Shown: piece by piece, positions 27,422 to 36,158 of the stretch
Layout: every line of letters starts with the position of its first letter
How positions within the stretch are numbered: the first letter of the stretch is position 1
Source of the DNA: Paraglaciecola sp. L1A13
GTDB lineage: Bacteria > Pseudomonadota > Gammaproteobacteria > Enterobacterales > Alteromonadaceae
Assembly: GCF_009796745.1 (NCBI RefSeq)
Contig: NZ_CP047024.1
Coordinates: 4,464,001-4,528,000, forward strand
Direction: 5' to 3'
DNA length: 64,000 bases
The notes under the pieces: generated by a model
Databases searched by the model: none
Seen by the model: the letters and a program-made list of their open reading frames with translations, nothing else
What the model was told of the DNA's origin: nothing
Made by a program: the position numbers and the translations under genes

Positions 27422-28309
27422 TTAGTTAGTCGCTGAAGGCGAAAACAGTTGTTTCGCCAACAAACAAGCGCCATCTAGGGAATTCCCCTTAGTTGGCATA
27501 ATTAAATTACGATAAGTGGTACTGAGTAATTCGTTACTCGGTTCAGCTAACCCGCCCATCAAGACTAAGGGTAAGTTACTTGTACCACAGGTTCGTTTAA
27601 TCAATTTTTCGATCATGTTGGCGTGAGCGGTCAACACTTCTAACGCTACAATGCAGTCATCTTTTAAGGTAAATATATGCGGAGCAAGCTTCGCATAATC
27701 TGCAGGTTTAGCCATCGCTAACCACTGTAAGATAGTTTGACGACTGTAGCCAACTTGACTGGCTACGTACAAACTCAGGGTGCTTTTTGCCACGCCATTA
27801 ATATCCATTTCTAATAATAATTTTTGCACCGCTAGGTAGCCTAGTTTGGCACCGCCACCTTCATCTCCAATGCAAAATCCCCATCCACCTATCATCTTTT
27901 CGGTGCCATCAAGGTCCATACGCATGCCAACTGATCCGGTACCTAAGGCAACAACTGCAACGGGTTGACCTGCATTGGCACCGTACAATGATGTTTTAGC
28001 ATCAGACACCACATCCAGATAAGCAAAGTCGAAGGGAAAATCTTGTTCTAACTTTGCAACAAGTTGTCTGTCACCTGCTCCTGCGAGACCAAAAACTGCC
28101 GAAACATGCTGCGACTTACATCCAGCTTCGTCTAATAATTGTCTACAGGCATTGGTAATACTCGCTAGCGCTAATGAATAATCATTACTCAGAGACGATG
28201 GGCCCACGCTCACTTGCCATTGCATAGACGTACTTAAATTGACAAGGCGAGCCACTGTTTTAGTGCCGCCTCCGTCTAAACCAAGAATATATTCAATTGT
28301 GTTATTCAT
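27422..28309 (-). CDS. BadF/BadG-type amino-sugar kinase (MurNAc/GlcNAc kinase, MurK-like)
   Basis: 295 aa. The ATPase motifs of the BadF/BcrA group are present: GLDGGGTKT (phosphate 1), ALGTGSVGMR and GDEGGGAKLG. Clostridial MurK of this family phosphorylates both MurNAc and GlcNAc, and NagK of related marine bacteria belongs to the same group. Position between an SSS transporter and murQ makes MurNAc 6-kinase activity likely. No other sugar kinase is visible in the island, so it may serve GlcNAc too. It overlaps the transporter stop by 4 bp. Confidence 0.88.
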   Translation of the reverse strand: MNNTIEYILGLDGGGTKTVARLVNLSTSMQWQVSVGPSSLSNDYSLALASITNACRQLLDEAGCKSQHVSAVFGLAGAGDRQLVAKLEQDFPFDFAYLDVVSDAKTSLYGANAGQPVAVVALGTGSVGMRMDLDGTEKMIGGWGFCIGDEGGGAKLGYLAVQKLLLEMDINGVAKSTLSLYVASQVGYSRQTILQWLAMAKPADYAKLAPHIFTLKDDCIVALEVLTAHANMIEKLIKRTCGTSNLPLVLMGGLAEPSNELLSTTYRNLIMPTKGNSLDGACLLAKQLFSPSATN

Positions 28310-29886
28310 ATTTTCTGTCCTTGAAAAATCAGGTTGTCGCTGCCCTTAGTCGATAAACACACTAAGGTCGCAACCAAAGTAGCAATGCACAGTTGCCAAG
28401 TGAATCCGATGTGCACAATCCATTCTTGTGGTAAATACAGTGTCATTACATATGGTTGAAATAATAGCGTAGTCATAAAGCCACATATAAGCGCTGCTAG
28501 TACCGTGGCAGGGCTACCCCGCTTGGTAAATATTGCGGTGAAGTAAACCCCTAACAAGCCACTATATGAGAACACCATGACCCCCAATGCAAACTGTAAT
28601 AATGGCGTGTCTGTGTACTGTTGCCAATAAAAACACAAACAAGCCATGGCGCCTAATGATGCTGCCACTAAGCCCATAGCGACTCGACCAGCTCCCACAT
28701 AATGCATATCGCTGTGGCTTTTCCCCTTACTTTTCTGCCACGGAGCGTAAATATCTTGTACCAATACCGAAGCCATAGAATTCAGCCCGGAATTAAGTGT
28801 TGATAACGCTGCAGCCACTATGCCAACAGTTACTAGTGCCCTTACTCCGGAGGGAATATGATTCAATACGTAGTACATAAAAATAGTCACGGGCTCGCCT
28901 TCAAATGTAGGTAAAACTTCGCCTGTGACGCCACTGTGCATTAGGTCTGGACGCTGATAATAAATATACAATAACAAGCCAATTACAATGAATAGCAGCA
29001 TAATGGGGATGACCATGACGATGGAATAAAGCATCGCTTTACTGCCTTCTTTGGCATTTTTACACGTCAATACTCGTTGCGTCATATCTTGATCTAAACC
29101 AAAGGCGGCAATATTCAACAACACAAATCCTGTAAATACCGACCATATGTTAAAAACGCCACTAGGACTGAAATCCCAGTCGAATTTGAATAACGCTAAC
29201 TTCGATGCTTCCCCCGGCCCTGGATTATTCAACACATTTATGACTGCAGATAGATCGCTTGGTATCGCATTGACTAAACAGTAAATAACCGCCACCGCTG
29301 CACTTACATATACGCCGCACTGGATCACGTCACTATAAATCACCGTTTTAATGCCTCCATAAACGGTATATAGCAGACCAGCAATGGTTAAAATACACGT
29401 CGCGGTGATCACATGGGAAGCTTGAATATCGGCAAATAAAATCATCGAAACAGCAATAGCAGCCATATATAAACGAGCACCGCTAGCGAACACTCGACCA
29501 CATAAGTACATCAAGCCGGCTTGTTTCTTAGCTTTCGGCCCAAAACGTACTTCAAGCAACTCATAGACGGTATACACATTGTATTGATAGAACTTAGGGA
29601 TCAAAAATGCCGCGACAAAGAAAGCCGCTACAAAGGCCCCCAAATTAGTGGCTAAGTAGGATAAATCCCCCCGATAGCCTTGATCGGGTCCACCTAGAAA
29701 TGTCGCCGCAGATTGCGAGGTAGCCAACACTGATATAGCAACCGCCCACACTGGCATGGCATTACCACCACGGAAATAATCTTGACTATTTGCGGAGCGC
29801 CGATTAAAAAACCAACCAGACCCCAGCAATAACAACCCATATGCGGCAAACACCAACCAATCAAAGCCTGAATATTGTGCGCTCAT
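28306..29886 (-). CDS. Sodium:solute symporter (SSS family), probable amino-sugar importer
   Basis: 526 aa with about 13-14 transmembrane helices. SSS signatures include FFRGGNAMPVWAVAISVLAT near the start, then a sodium-site helix region AALSTLNSGLNSMASVLVQD. Relatives import sugars, sialic acid or amino acids with Na+. Between the NlpC/P60 gene and the kinase, the probable cargo is MurNAc or a MurNAc-containing muropeptide. I start at ATG 29886; a TTG two codons upstream is equally possible. Coupled to both neighbours (6 bp and a 4-bp overlap). Confidence 0.88.
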   Translation of the reverse strand: MSAQYSGFDWLVFAAYGLLLLGSGWFFNRRSANSQDYFRGGNAMPVWAVAISVLATSQSAATFLGGPDQGYRGDLSYLATNLGAFVAAFFVAAFLIPKFYQYNVYTVYELLEVRFGPKAKKQAGLMYLCGRVFASGARLYMAAIAVSMILFADIQASHVITATCILTIAGLLYTVYGGIKTVIYSDVIQCGVYVSAAVAVIYCLVNAIPSDLSAVINVLNNPGPGEASKLALFKFDWDFSPSGVFNIWSVFTGFVLLNIAAFGLDQDMTQRVLTCKNAKEGSKAMLYSIVMVIPIMLLFIVIGLLLYIYYQRPDLMHSGVTGEVLPTFEGEPVTIFMYYVLNHIPSGVRALVTVGIVAAALSTLNSGLNSMASVLVQDIYAPWQKSKGKSHSDMHYVGAGRVAMGLVAASLGAMACLCFYWQQYTDTPLLQFALGVMVFSYSGLLGVYFTAIFTKRGSPATVLAALICGFMTTLLFQPYVMTLYLPQEWIVHIGFTWQLCIATLVATLVCLSTKGSDNLIFQGQKI

Positions 29887-29892
29887 GGACAA

Positions 29893-31284
29893 CTACCGTA
29901 TCCGCTTAATGTTATATAGACGATCAACATAGCTGTTTTTCACTGATAATCTGAGGGGCAATAATGGCGTAACAGAAACCCCGTTTAATGTTCCTTTATA
30001 AAGCCTCTTCTTATCGTCGAAGTAAGCCAACCCTTTTACATCATGAATAACAAATGGTTGCCCATTCTCTTCACCTAAATACAGCATAACGTGGCCAGGA
30101 ATATACAGCAGGTCGCCTACCTCTAGTTGCTCGATGGCGGCGAGTTTATCTGCCAATGCTGTAGTTTTGGTAAAGTGATGATCAATCCCGTAAGCCGTGC
30201 CACCCTGATCACCGGAATTGCGTGGCATAAGTATGCCGAACGAGCGATATATTTCTCCCACAAATCCCGTGCAGTCACGGCCATTAAAATCATGTCCCCA
30301 GCCATAACGTTCCCCTAAGAATTTGAATCCCTGGGTTATCACGTTGGCTTTGGTGAAAGGCAAATAGCCTAAATGGACGTCCTGACTACGGCCAATTAAG
30401 GCTTTTTGTAAACTTAATTGTCCCTGTGTAGTACGGGTAGGCAACCAAACCACGTAGTTAGCGTATGGATTTTGCCCATACAACGCGTTCGGCACTTCAT
30501 TTTGTGTCACTAATGGCAGGCGTACACTCATGTCTAATTGCTGTTCAGATACGGCAGCTTGCTCAGGTACATATTGCGTGAATACTTTAGCCCCTGTTAC
30601 CACGATAAAATCTGCCGCTTTAGTAAATGTCTGTACTTGTTCCTTGCTGGCTAGGGCAACGTTCTCAACGCGTGTCCAGGCTAGGTAATTAAACCCTTGC
30701 ACCAACGCCCATTGGCTGTCTTGGCTGCGGGTTAAAATTGCGACTGCATCACCTGGAAATAACGCACTTTCTTGAAATCGGTCTAGGTCTGCGTCCATAC
30801 CTGAATTGAGCACGCGATCATCAGTAGGAAAAGTGCGCATAGCGGCCCGTTTGACGATAAGGCCGTACTCAACTTTATGCCCCTGCTCTGTGGACGTAAA
30901 TTGCATATTGTCTTGATATGTTGCGTAATCGTTCGGTGTTAATTTTCGGCCATCAATATAATATCGCGCGCTTGTGGGAACCTTACTGATTAAATGAATT
31001 TTACCCTTGAGTTGTTTGTCACTGAGTACCTCATGGGTTAACAAAGGGTCGCTTATAAAACGGTTATGCTCAACCATCGCACGATTATGCGACGAAATTT
31101 GAGCGCCACTCATCAGAACTTGCTCAGAGCCCTGCAGCTTTTTCAGCCAATGCTCAGCCTGTAACTGAGTCTGCGAAACATGCATGACGTCTGACCCCCA
31201 CTTTTGTTGCTCAGCCCTGACAGGCGATATCGTTATGCTCAACGCGCTGATCATTAACAACGTTATTGGTATTAAATTTTTCAT
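29893..31284 (-). CDS. Exported SH3/NlpC-P60 murein endopeptidase (C40)
   Basis: 463 aa with a signal peptide (cleavage near VRA/EQ). Two SH3b-like regions (about 140-300) are followed by an NlpC/P60 domain. That domain has the nucleophile in GRDCTGFVGEIYRSFG, a catalytic His in IPGHVMLYLG and a third polar residue near FVIHDVKG. The layout resembles YkfC-type gamma-D-glutamyl-diamino-acid endopeptidases that split freed murein peptides. Its place in the operon supports processing of peptides released by the amidases. It ends 6 bp before the symporter start. Confidence 0.88.
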   Translation of the reverse strand: MKNLIPITLLMISALSITISPVRAEQQKWGSDVMHVSQTQLQAEHWLKKLQGSEQVLMSGAQISSHNRAMVEHNRFISDPLLTHEVLSDKQLKGKIHLISKVPTSARYYIDGRKLTPNDYATYQDNMQFTSTEQGHKVEYGLIVKRAAMRTFPTDDRVLNSGMDADLDRFQESALFPGDAVAILTRSQDSQWALVQGFNYLAWTRVENVALASKEQVQTFTKAADFIVVTGAKVFTQYVPEQAAVSEQQLDMSVRLPLVTQNEVPNALYGQNPYANYVVWLPTRTTQGQLSLQKALIGRSQDVHLGYLPFTKANVITQGFKFLGERYGWGHDFNGRDCTGFVGEIYRSFGILMPRNSGDQGGTAYGIDHHFTKTTALADKLAAIEQLEVGDLLYIPGHVMLYLGEENGQPFVIHDVKGLAYFDDKKRLYKGTLNGVSVTPLLPLRLSVKNSYVDRLYNIKRIR

Positions 31285-31296
31285 AATGTTCTCCGT

Positions 31297-32469
31297 TTAC
31301 GCTGCGCTTAGCCATGCTAATACTCGCCCTACAAGTAAACCGCCGCCGGTTCCTACGATATAACCCAGTAATGCCATTAAGACGCCCACAGGTATCAATG
31401 CACGAGAATAAGCTGCTGCCAAAATGGGTGCCGATGCGACTCCACCGATGTTGGCTAAAGAAGCAATGCCGCAGGTGAAAAGATCCAGTTTGAACACCTT
31501 CGCCACCAGCAACATCAAGACGCCATGAATGAGCAAAATAAACATACCTAACACGATATAAATTGGCGCTTGAGTGAGCTCGTTGAAATTTGCTCGAGAG
31601 GCAATCAATCCAATGATCAGGTACAGCATCAATGAAGACAGTTCTTTGCCACCCCACATTTTACTAATAGGTGTCACCGCACAAATCACCCCTAAAATGG
31701 TGACCAACATGACAGTCCAAGCCGTTTTCGTAAAAAACTCACTCACGGGCAATATGTCAGCAAGGGTTTGACACGCGACGGATACCAGCATGGCGCCAGA
31801 TAATAAAATCAACATCGAAGTGGTCTTGTTACCACTATATTGCCCTTGCTTGCTGGCTAAATTAGCACTGACTTCTTCCAATGCTTTACCGTCTGCTTTA
31901 GTCCACTTATTGAAACGACCCGCTAGCGGAACTAAGGCCAATAAAAACATAACCCACATGGCGTAATCGATTGAGTCAATTAATAGGGTATAGCCCATGC
32001 TTGAGTCTGGTACATTTAGTGCCGCCTGCACTGCGGCCATATTGCCAGTCCCCCCCATCCAACTGCCACTTAACGCAGCTAACGTTTTCCATGCATCTGG
32101 TGCCAAAAAGCCTTTGAATAAGGCAAAACCAATAATGAACGCAAACCCAATACTGAGCGCTGCAGCAAAAAAGGCCAATAGCATCTTGCTCCCTAAACGC
32201 TTGATTTGGCGCAAATCGGCATCCAGCAACATCAAAAAAATCATCGCTGGCAGGATATTTCCTTTTAACGACGAATAAGCTTGATTGATCTCGCTTGTTT
32301 TACTCCACAACCCTAATGTAGACAACAACATAACGGTAAAGTACAGCAGTACAATCGCCGGCAGATAATTGAATAATTTCCAGCGAGTTTTCTCTTCAAC
32401 AAGCGCTAATGAACCTGCAATAAAGAGCAACACACTGACGTATGGAAAGGCGGTTGTGATCATAAACAT
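31297..32469 (-). CDS. DUF819-family membrane protein
   Basis: 390 aa with about 10-11 hydrophobic helices. The family signature GSWMGGTGNMAAVQAAL and the inverted-repeat pattern (GFALFKGFLAPDAWKTLAAL, then FTCGIASLANIGGVASAPIL) are those of DUF819/YjcL proteins, whose transport role is predicted rather than proven. It is the first gene of the murein operon running to namZ, 12 bp before the NlpC/P60 gene. That position suggests uptake of a murein breakdown product, perhaps peptides or D-amino acids. ATG 32469 lacks a strong Shine-Dalgarno. Confidence 0.82.
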   Translation of the reverse strand: MFMITTAFPYVSVLLFIAGSLALVEEKTRWKLFNYLPAIVLLYFTVMLLSTLGLWSKTSEINQAYSSLKGNILPAMIFLMLLDADLRQIKRLGSKMLLAFFAAALSIGFAFIIGFALFKGFLAPDAWKTLAALSGSWMGGTGNMAAVQAALNVPDSSMGYTLLIDSIDYAMWVMFLLALVPLAGRFNKWTKADGKALEEVSANLASKQGQYSGNKTTSMLILLSGAMLVSVACQTLADILPVSEFFTKTAWTVMLVTILGVICAVTPISKMWGGKELSSLMLYLIIGLIASRANFNELTQAPIYIVLGMFILLIHGVLMLLVAKVFKLDLFTCGIASLANIGGVASAPILAAAYSRALIPVGVLMALLGYIVGTGGGLLVGRVLAWLSAA

Positions 32470-32548
32470 TAAGGTTAGTTTGCAGTAGTCAAACAGTAAC
32501 CAGTTGAGGGGTATTTGTAAATAACTATTATAAAATATAGAAAATTAT

Positions 32549-32566
32549 AGAATAATTTATTATTCT
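32549..32566. promoter_or_regulatory. Candidate operator between the divergent murein and nag operons
   Basis: AGAATAATTTATTATTCT has perfect 8-bp arms around TT. Its inner 14 bp are the exact reverse complement of the site before the murR-like gene (20202-20215). It lies 80 bp upstream of the DUF819 start and 39 bp upstream of nagB-II, well placed to control both operons. Confidence 0.65.
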
Positions 32567-32604
32567 GGTCTCATCGCACAAATAATCAACACACGGGAAT
32601 TACA

Positions 32605-33600
32605 TTGAATAGCTTCATGGCACAAGAGACCGCGCAAACACCCACAGTGATCCGTCAACAACTCATCAACAATGCTCAGTTGTGTCAGCAATTGGTCACT
32701 GAAATAAAAGCTAGAAAACCTCGTTACGTTTTGATGATAGGACGGGGCTCCTCTGATCATGCAGGGGTATTTGGCAAATATCTGCTTGAAATTGAACTAG
32801 GTATGCCTGTCATGGCATCTTCACCTTCGGTGTTTGGTATCTATCATAAGTCAGTGGATTACAAGGATGCCCTCGTCATCGCTATTTCACAGTCAGGTCG
32901 CAGCCCAGATATCGTCAATCAAGTTAAATCAGCTCGAGCCAGCGGTGCAATGTGTGTGGCGTTGGTGAATGACCAGCAATCTCCCCTTGCGCAAGCAGCT
33001 GACTGGGTGTTGCCCATGCACGCGGGATTAGAACAATCCGTTGCTGCCACTAAAAGTTACTTAGCCAGTTTAAGTGCCCTACTGCAGTTAGCTGCACATT
33101 GGAATAACAACAGCGCGTTGCTTAGCAGCTTGAATTCGTTACCTGAGGCACTTAACCAGGTGTTAGCTGAACCTGCACAGCTAACACCCGACACTCTGCG
33201 CAATGTGCAGCACGGTGTCATGCTTGGGCGTGGTTTTGGTTATGCTATTAGTCGCGAGATGGCATTGAAGCTCAAAGAAGTGCTCGCCATTCACTGTGAA
33301 GCTTTTAGTAGCGCGGAGTTTATGCATGGTCCTTCTGCTATGCTCGCGAATCACATCCAAGTAATTGATGTTCAAGTTGAAGATGAATCTGCCCCAGTGC
33401 ATAGTAGTCAAATACAAACTTTCGCCCAACAAGGTGGACGTGTGGTATCGCTTTCGCATTCTCAACTCACAGTGCATCCTCGCTGCTTACCTTTGTTGGT
33501 CGTACTGCGTTTCTACGTAGATGTTGAGCGTATTGCCCAAGCCTACGGACGAGATCCAGATCGCCCACAAGGCCTTAAAAAAGTAACCGAGACCCATTAA
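32605..33600 (+). CDS. Glucosamine-6-phosphate deaminase, SIS type (NagB-II)
   Basis: 331 aa with two SIS domains. Motifs are MIGRGSSDHAGVFGKYLLE, AISQSGRSPDIVNQVK and, near the end, the HGP segment EFMHGPSAML. This is the isomerase half of GlmS-type proteins without the glutaminase, known in Shewanella-type nag clusters as NagB-II. It turns GlcN-6-P into fructose-6-P and ammonia. The start is TTG 32605 (GGGAA 7 nt upstream) or ATG 32617; TTG is kept because homologues have residues before MAQE. nagA follows after 1 bp. Confidence 0.92.
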   Translation: MNSFMAQETAQTPTVIRQQLINNAQLCQQLVTEIKARKPRYVLMIGRGSSDHAGVFGKYLLEIELGMPVMASSPSVFGIYHKSVDYKDALVIAISQSGRSPDIVNQVKSARASGAMCVALVNDQQSPLAQAADWVLPMHAGLEQSVAATKSYLASLSALLQLAAHWNNNSALLSSLNSLPEALNQVLAEPAQLTPDTLRNVQHGVMLGRGFGYAISREMALKLKEVLAIHCEAFSSAEFMHGPSAMLANHIQVIDVQVEDESAPVHSSQIQTFAQQGGRVVSLSHSQLTVHPRCLPLLVVLRFYVDVERIAQAYGRDPDRPQGLKKVTETH

Positions 33601-33601
33601 A

Positions 33602-34732
33602 ATGCAACTAAAATGTGAGCGCTTACTCTCATCAAATATTTGGTTAAACAATCAAACCCTGAGCATCGAACACGATAAAATTATCAGCATCCGACCGACC
33701 ACCGAAAATGATGCCCATCTGCCCCTTTGTCAGGGTTCATTAGTACCGGGCTTTATTGATGTGCAGGTTAATGGCGGCGGCGGTGTATTGTTTAACCAAC
33801 AGCCTAGCGTGGCTGCATTGACACAGATGAGTCAAGCTCATCTGCGGTTTGGTAGCACAGGATTGATGCCTACCTTAATAACCGACGAATTACCCGTAAT
33901 GCGCCAAGCAGCCCAAGCGATTGCCGATGCCGTTAGTCAAAATACAGCCGGTATTTTAGGTGTTCATTTTGAAGGGCCCCATTTGAGTAGACCTAAGAAA
34001 GGCGTGCATGACGCTTCTTTTATTCGCCCCCTAAGCGACGATGAGCTCGCGCTTTATATGCGCAAAGATTTGGGTAGAGTCATTGTCACTATCGCCCCTG
34101 AAAATGTTGCTCCTGATATCATTACGCTAATGTCTGAAAACGGCATAAAAGTGTCTTTAGGACACTCTAATGCCGACGCAGATACCGTACTAAAGGCCAT
34201 TGAAGCCGGTGCTGATGGTTTCACCCATTTATTTAATGCCATGTCGGCAATGCAATCTCGTGCACCGGGTATGGTAGGCGTTGCACTTAATACACCTAAA
34301 ACCTATGCAGGGCTCATTCTAGATCATTATCACATCGATCCTATTTGCAGTGAAATAGCAATAAAAATCAAAGGGATAAATAAAATAATGCTGGTCACTG
34401 ACGCCATGGGCTTAATCGGAACAGATGATGATAGCTTTATGTTTGGCGATCAGAAAATCACCCGAATAGGTAACAAATTAACAACGGATAATGGCACCTT
34501 AGCGGGCTCTCACTTAGACATGTTAAGTGCGGTGAAACATGCGGTAAATGACTTAAATCTGCCCCTTGAAGATGCCATCGCAATGGCCAGTACAACGCCT
34601 GCAAATTATTTGGGCTTACGAGCCAGTCACGGCGATATTGCTGTGGGCCAGCAAGCAGACTTGGTATTGCTCGACGACGATTTAAATATCACTGCGCTTT
34701 GGCAGTCTGGACAACCAATAATAATAACGTAA
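33602..34732 (+). CDS. nagA: N-acetylglucosamine-6-phosphate deacetylase
   Basis: 376 aa. Metal and substrate motifs of NagA are present: GFIDVQVNGGGGVLFN, GVHFEGPHLSRPKKGVHD, VSLGHSNADAD, GFTHLFNAMS and LVTDAMG. It removes acetate from GlcNAc-6-P in the cytoplasm, linking kinase and MurQ products to NagB-II. The second His of the classical HxH pair near the N-terminus is replaced by DVQVNG, as usual in proteobacterial NagA. ATG 33602 lies 1 bp after the nagB-II stop. Confidence 0.95.
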   Translation: MQLKCERLLSSNIWLNNQTLSIEHDKIISIRPTTENDAHLPLCQGSLVPGFIDVQVNGGGGVLFNQQPSVAALTQMSQAHLRFGSTGLMPTLITDELPVMRQAAQAIADAVSQNTAGILGVHFEGPHLSRPKKGVHDASFIRPLSDDELALYMRKDLGRVIVTIAPENVAPDIITLMSENGIKVSLGHSNADADTVLKAIEAGADGFTHLFNAMSAMQSRAPGMVGVALNTPKTYAGLILDHYHIDPICSEIAIKIKGINKIMLVTDAMGLIGTDDDSFMFGDQKITRIGNKLTTDNGTLAGSHLDMLSAVKHAVNDLNLPLEDAIAMASTTPANYLGLRASHGDIAVGQQADLVLLDDDLNITALWQSGQPIIIT

Positions 34733-34743
34733 GGGACAACCCT

Positions 34744-36093
34744 ATGACACACGCTACATCTGCACCGCGCTCGAGCTTTATGCCTATGTGCATTATCGCG
34801 TTACTGTTTTTTATATTCGGCTTTGTCACTTGGCTTAACGGCGCGCTGATCCCTTTTTTACAAGTCGTGTGCCAACTGAGTGATCCGCAAGCTTTGATGA
34901 TCGCTTCGTGTTTTTACTTTGCGTACGTAGTAATGGCACTTCCCATGGCGATGATCTTAGAAAAAGTCGGTTATCAGTATTCTATGGTATTAGGACTAAG
35001 CATCATCGCTCTTGGCTTATTAGGATTTATTCCTGCAGCGTTATTACAAGAGTTTTGGATATTTTTATTGGCCCAGTTTGTTATCGGTAGCGGCTTAACA
35101 ATACTGCAAACCGCAGCTAATCCTTACGTTGTTAATGTAGGACCAACCAGCAGTGCCGCGGCAAGAATTGCGATAATGGGACTACTCAATAAAGGGGCAG
35201 GAATACTCGCGCCCGTATTATTTACTGCGTGGGTATTAGGCGGATTTAGCGATATTAATCTCGCGTTGATTGACGAAATGCCCGCGCAACAGCAACAACT
35301 ACAAATTGAAAGTATGGCTCATCAGTTGATCACACCTTACGTAGGTATGGCGATTGCTTTACTAATATTAGCTAGCGGACTATCACGCATCAGCTTACCC
35401 GATTTAGCCCTGTTAGCACCCGCTGAAAATAACGAGGCTTATGCAGGGGAAGCGAATCAAGGATACATAGATAAAAGTACAATTTGGCAATTCCCTCAAC
35501 TAATACTAGGAGCAATAGCCTTGTTTTTTTATGTGGGTGTCGAGGTTATCGCCGGAGATACTATTGGTTTATATGGCGCCAGTATTGGTGTGGCTAATGC
35601 CACCACGTTAACTTCTTATACTATGGCCTTTATGGTACTCGGTTATATACTTGGTCTGGTCTGTATTCCGCGATTTATTTCTCAAGCTAATGCGCTACGT
35701 TTAAGTGCGATAATAGGTTTTATTATCTCAATCGCGCTACTGCTTTCATCCAACGAACAAAGCCAAATTTCACAACTATTATGGGGCTGGACGGGGATAG
35801 CGACATTACCAAATAGTGTGGCACTGATTGCTTTACTCGGCTTAGCCAATGCAATGGTTTGGCCTACTCTATGGCCATTGGCGTTAGCAGAACTGGGACG
35901 TTATACAGCCAAGGGCTCTGCAATCCTTATTATGGGTATTGCTGGGGGTGCGTTAATGCCATTAATATACGGTCACCTTGCGCAATCAAGTAGCAACCAG
36001 CAAGCTTATTGGATATTGCTACCTGGCTACTTAATCATCGGTTTTTACGCATTTTATGGGCACACTATGCGCAACTGGATCGGTAAAAACTAA
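34744..36093 (+). CDS. nagP: N-acetylglucosamine MFS transporter NagP
   Basis: 449 aa with 12 predicted helices, of the FucP/GluP branch of the major facilitator family. Typical segments are FFIFGFVTWLNGALIPFLQ and TILQTAANPYVVNVGP. NagP in Shewanella and Xanthomonas nag clusters imports GlcNAc by proton symport, and this gene sits third after nagB-II and nagA. ATG 34744 follows AGGGA; the longer TTG frame overlaps nagA and is rejected. It would import the GlcNAc freed by the exported NagZ. Confidence 0.9.
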   Translation: MTHATSAPRSSFMPMCIIALLFFIFGFVTWLNGALIPFLQVVCQLSDPQALMIASCFYFAYVVMALPMAMILEKVGYQYSMVLGLSIIALGLLGFIPAALLQEFWIFLLAQFVIGSGLTILQTAANPYVVNVGPTSSAAARIAIMGLLNKGAGILAPVLFTAWVLGGFSDINLALIDEMPAQQQQLQIESMAHQLITPYVGMAIALLILASGLSRISLPDLALLAPAENNEAYAGEANQGYIDKSTIWQFPQLILGAIALFFYVGVEVIAGDTIGLYGASIGVANATTLTSYTMAFMVLGYILGLVCIPRFISQANALRLSAIIGFIISIALLLSSNEQSQISQLLWGWTGIATLPNSVALIALLGLANAMVWPTLWPLALAELGRYTAKGSAILIMGIAGGALMPLIYGHLAQSSSNQQAYWILLPGYLIIGFYAFYGHTMRNWIGKN

Positions 36094-36130
36094 GACTAAC
36101 CGCCAACATAACGCGTAATAATAAAGGTTA

Positions 36131-36158
36131 AACCGCGGTGGTTATACTACCGCGGGTT
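36131..36158. terminator. Possible terminator hairpin between nagP and ldcA
   Basis: A strong imperfect GC stem (AACCGCGGTGGT with ACTACCGCGGGTT) overlaps the last codons of ldcA. On the minus strand it is followed by TTTAACCTTTATTATTA; there is no T-run on the plus strand. Weak evidence for termination. Confidence 0.4.

Noticed and set aside
34699..34743. Longer NagP start at TTG overlapping nagA
   Set aside because: ATG 34744 has AGGGA upstream and starts the normal NagP N-terminus.
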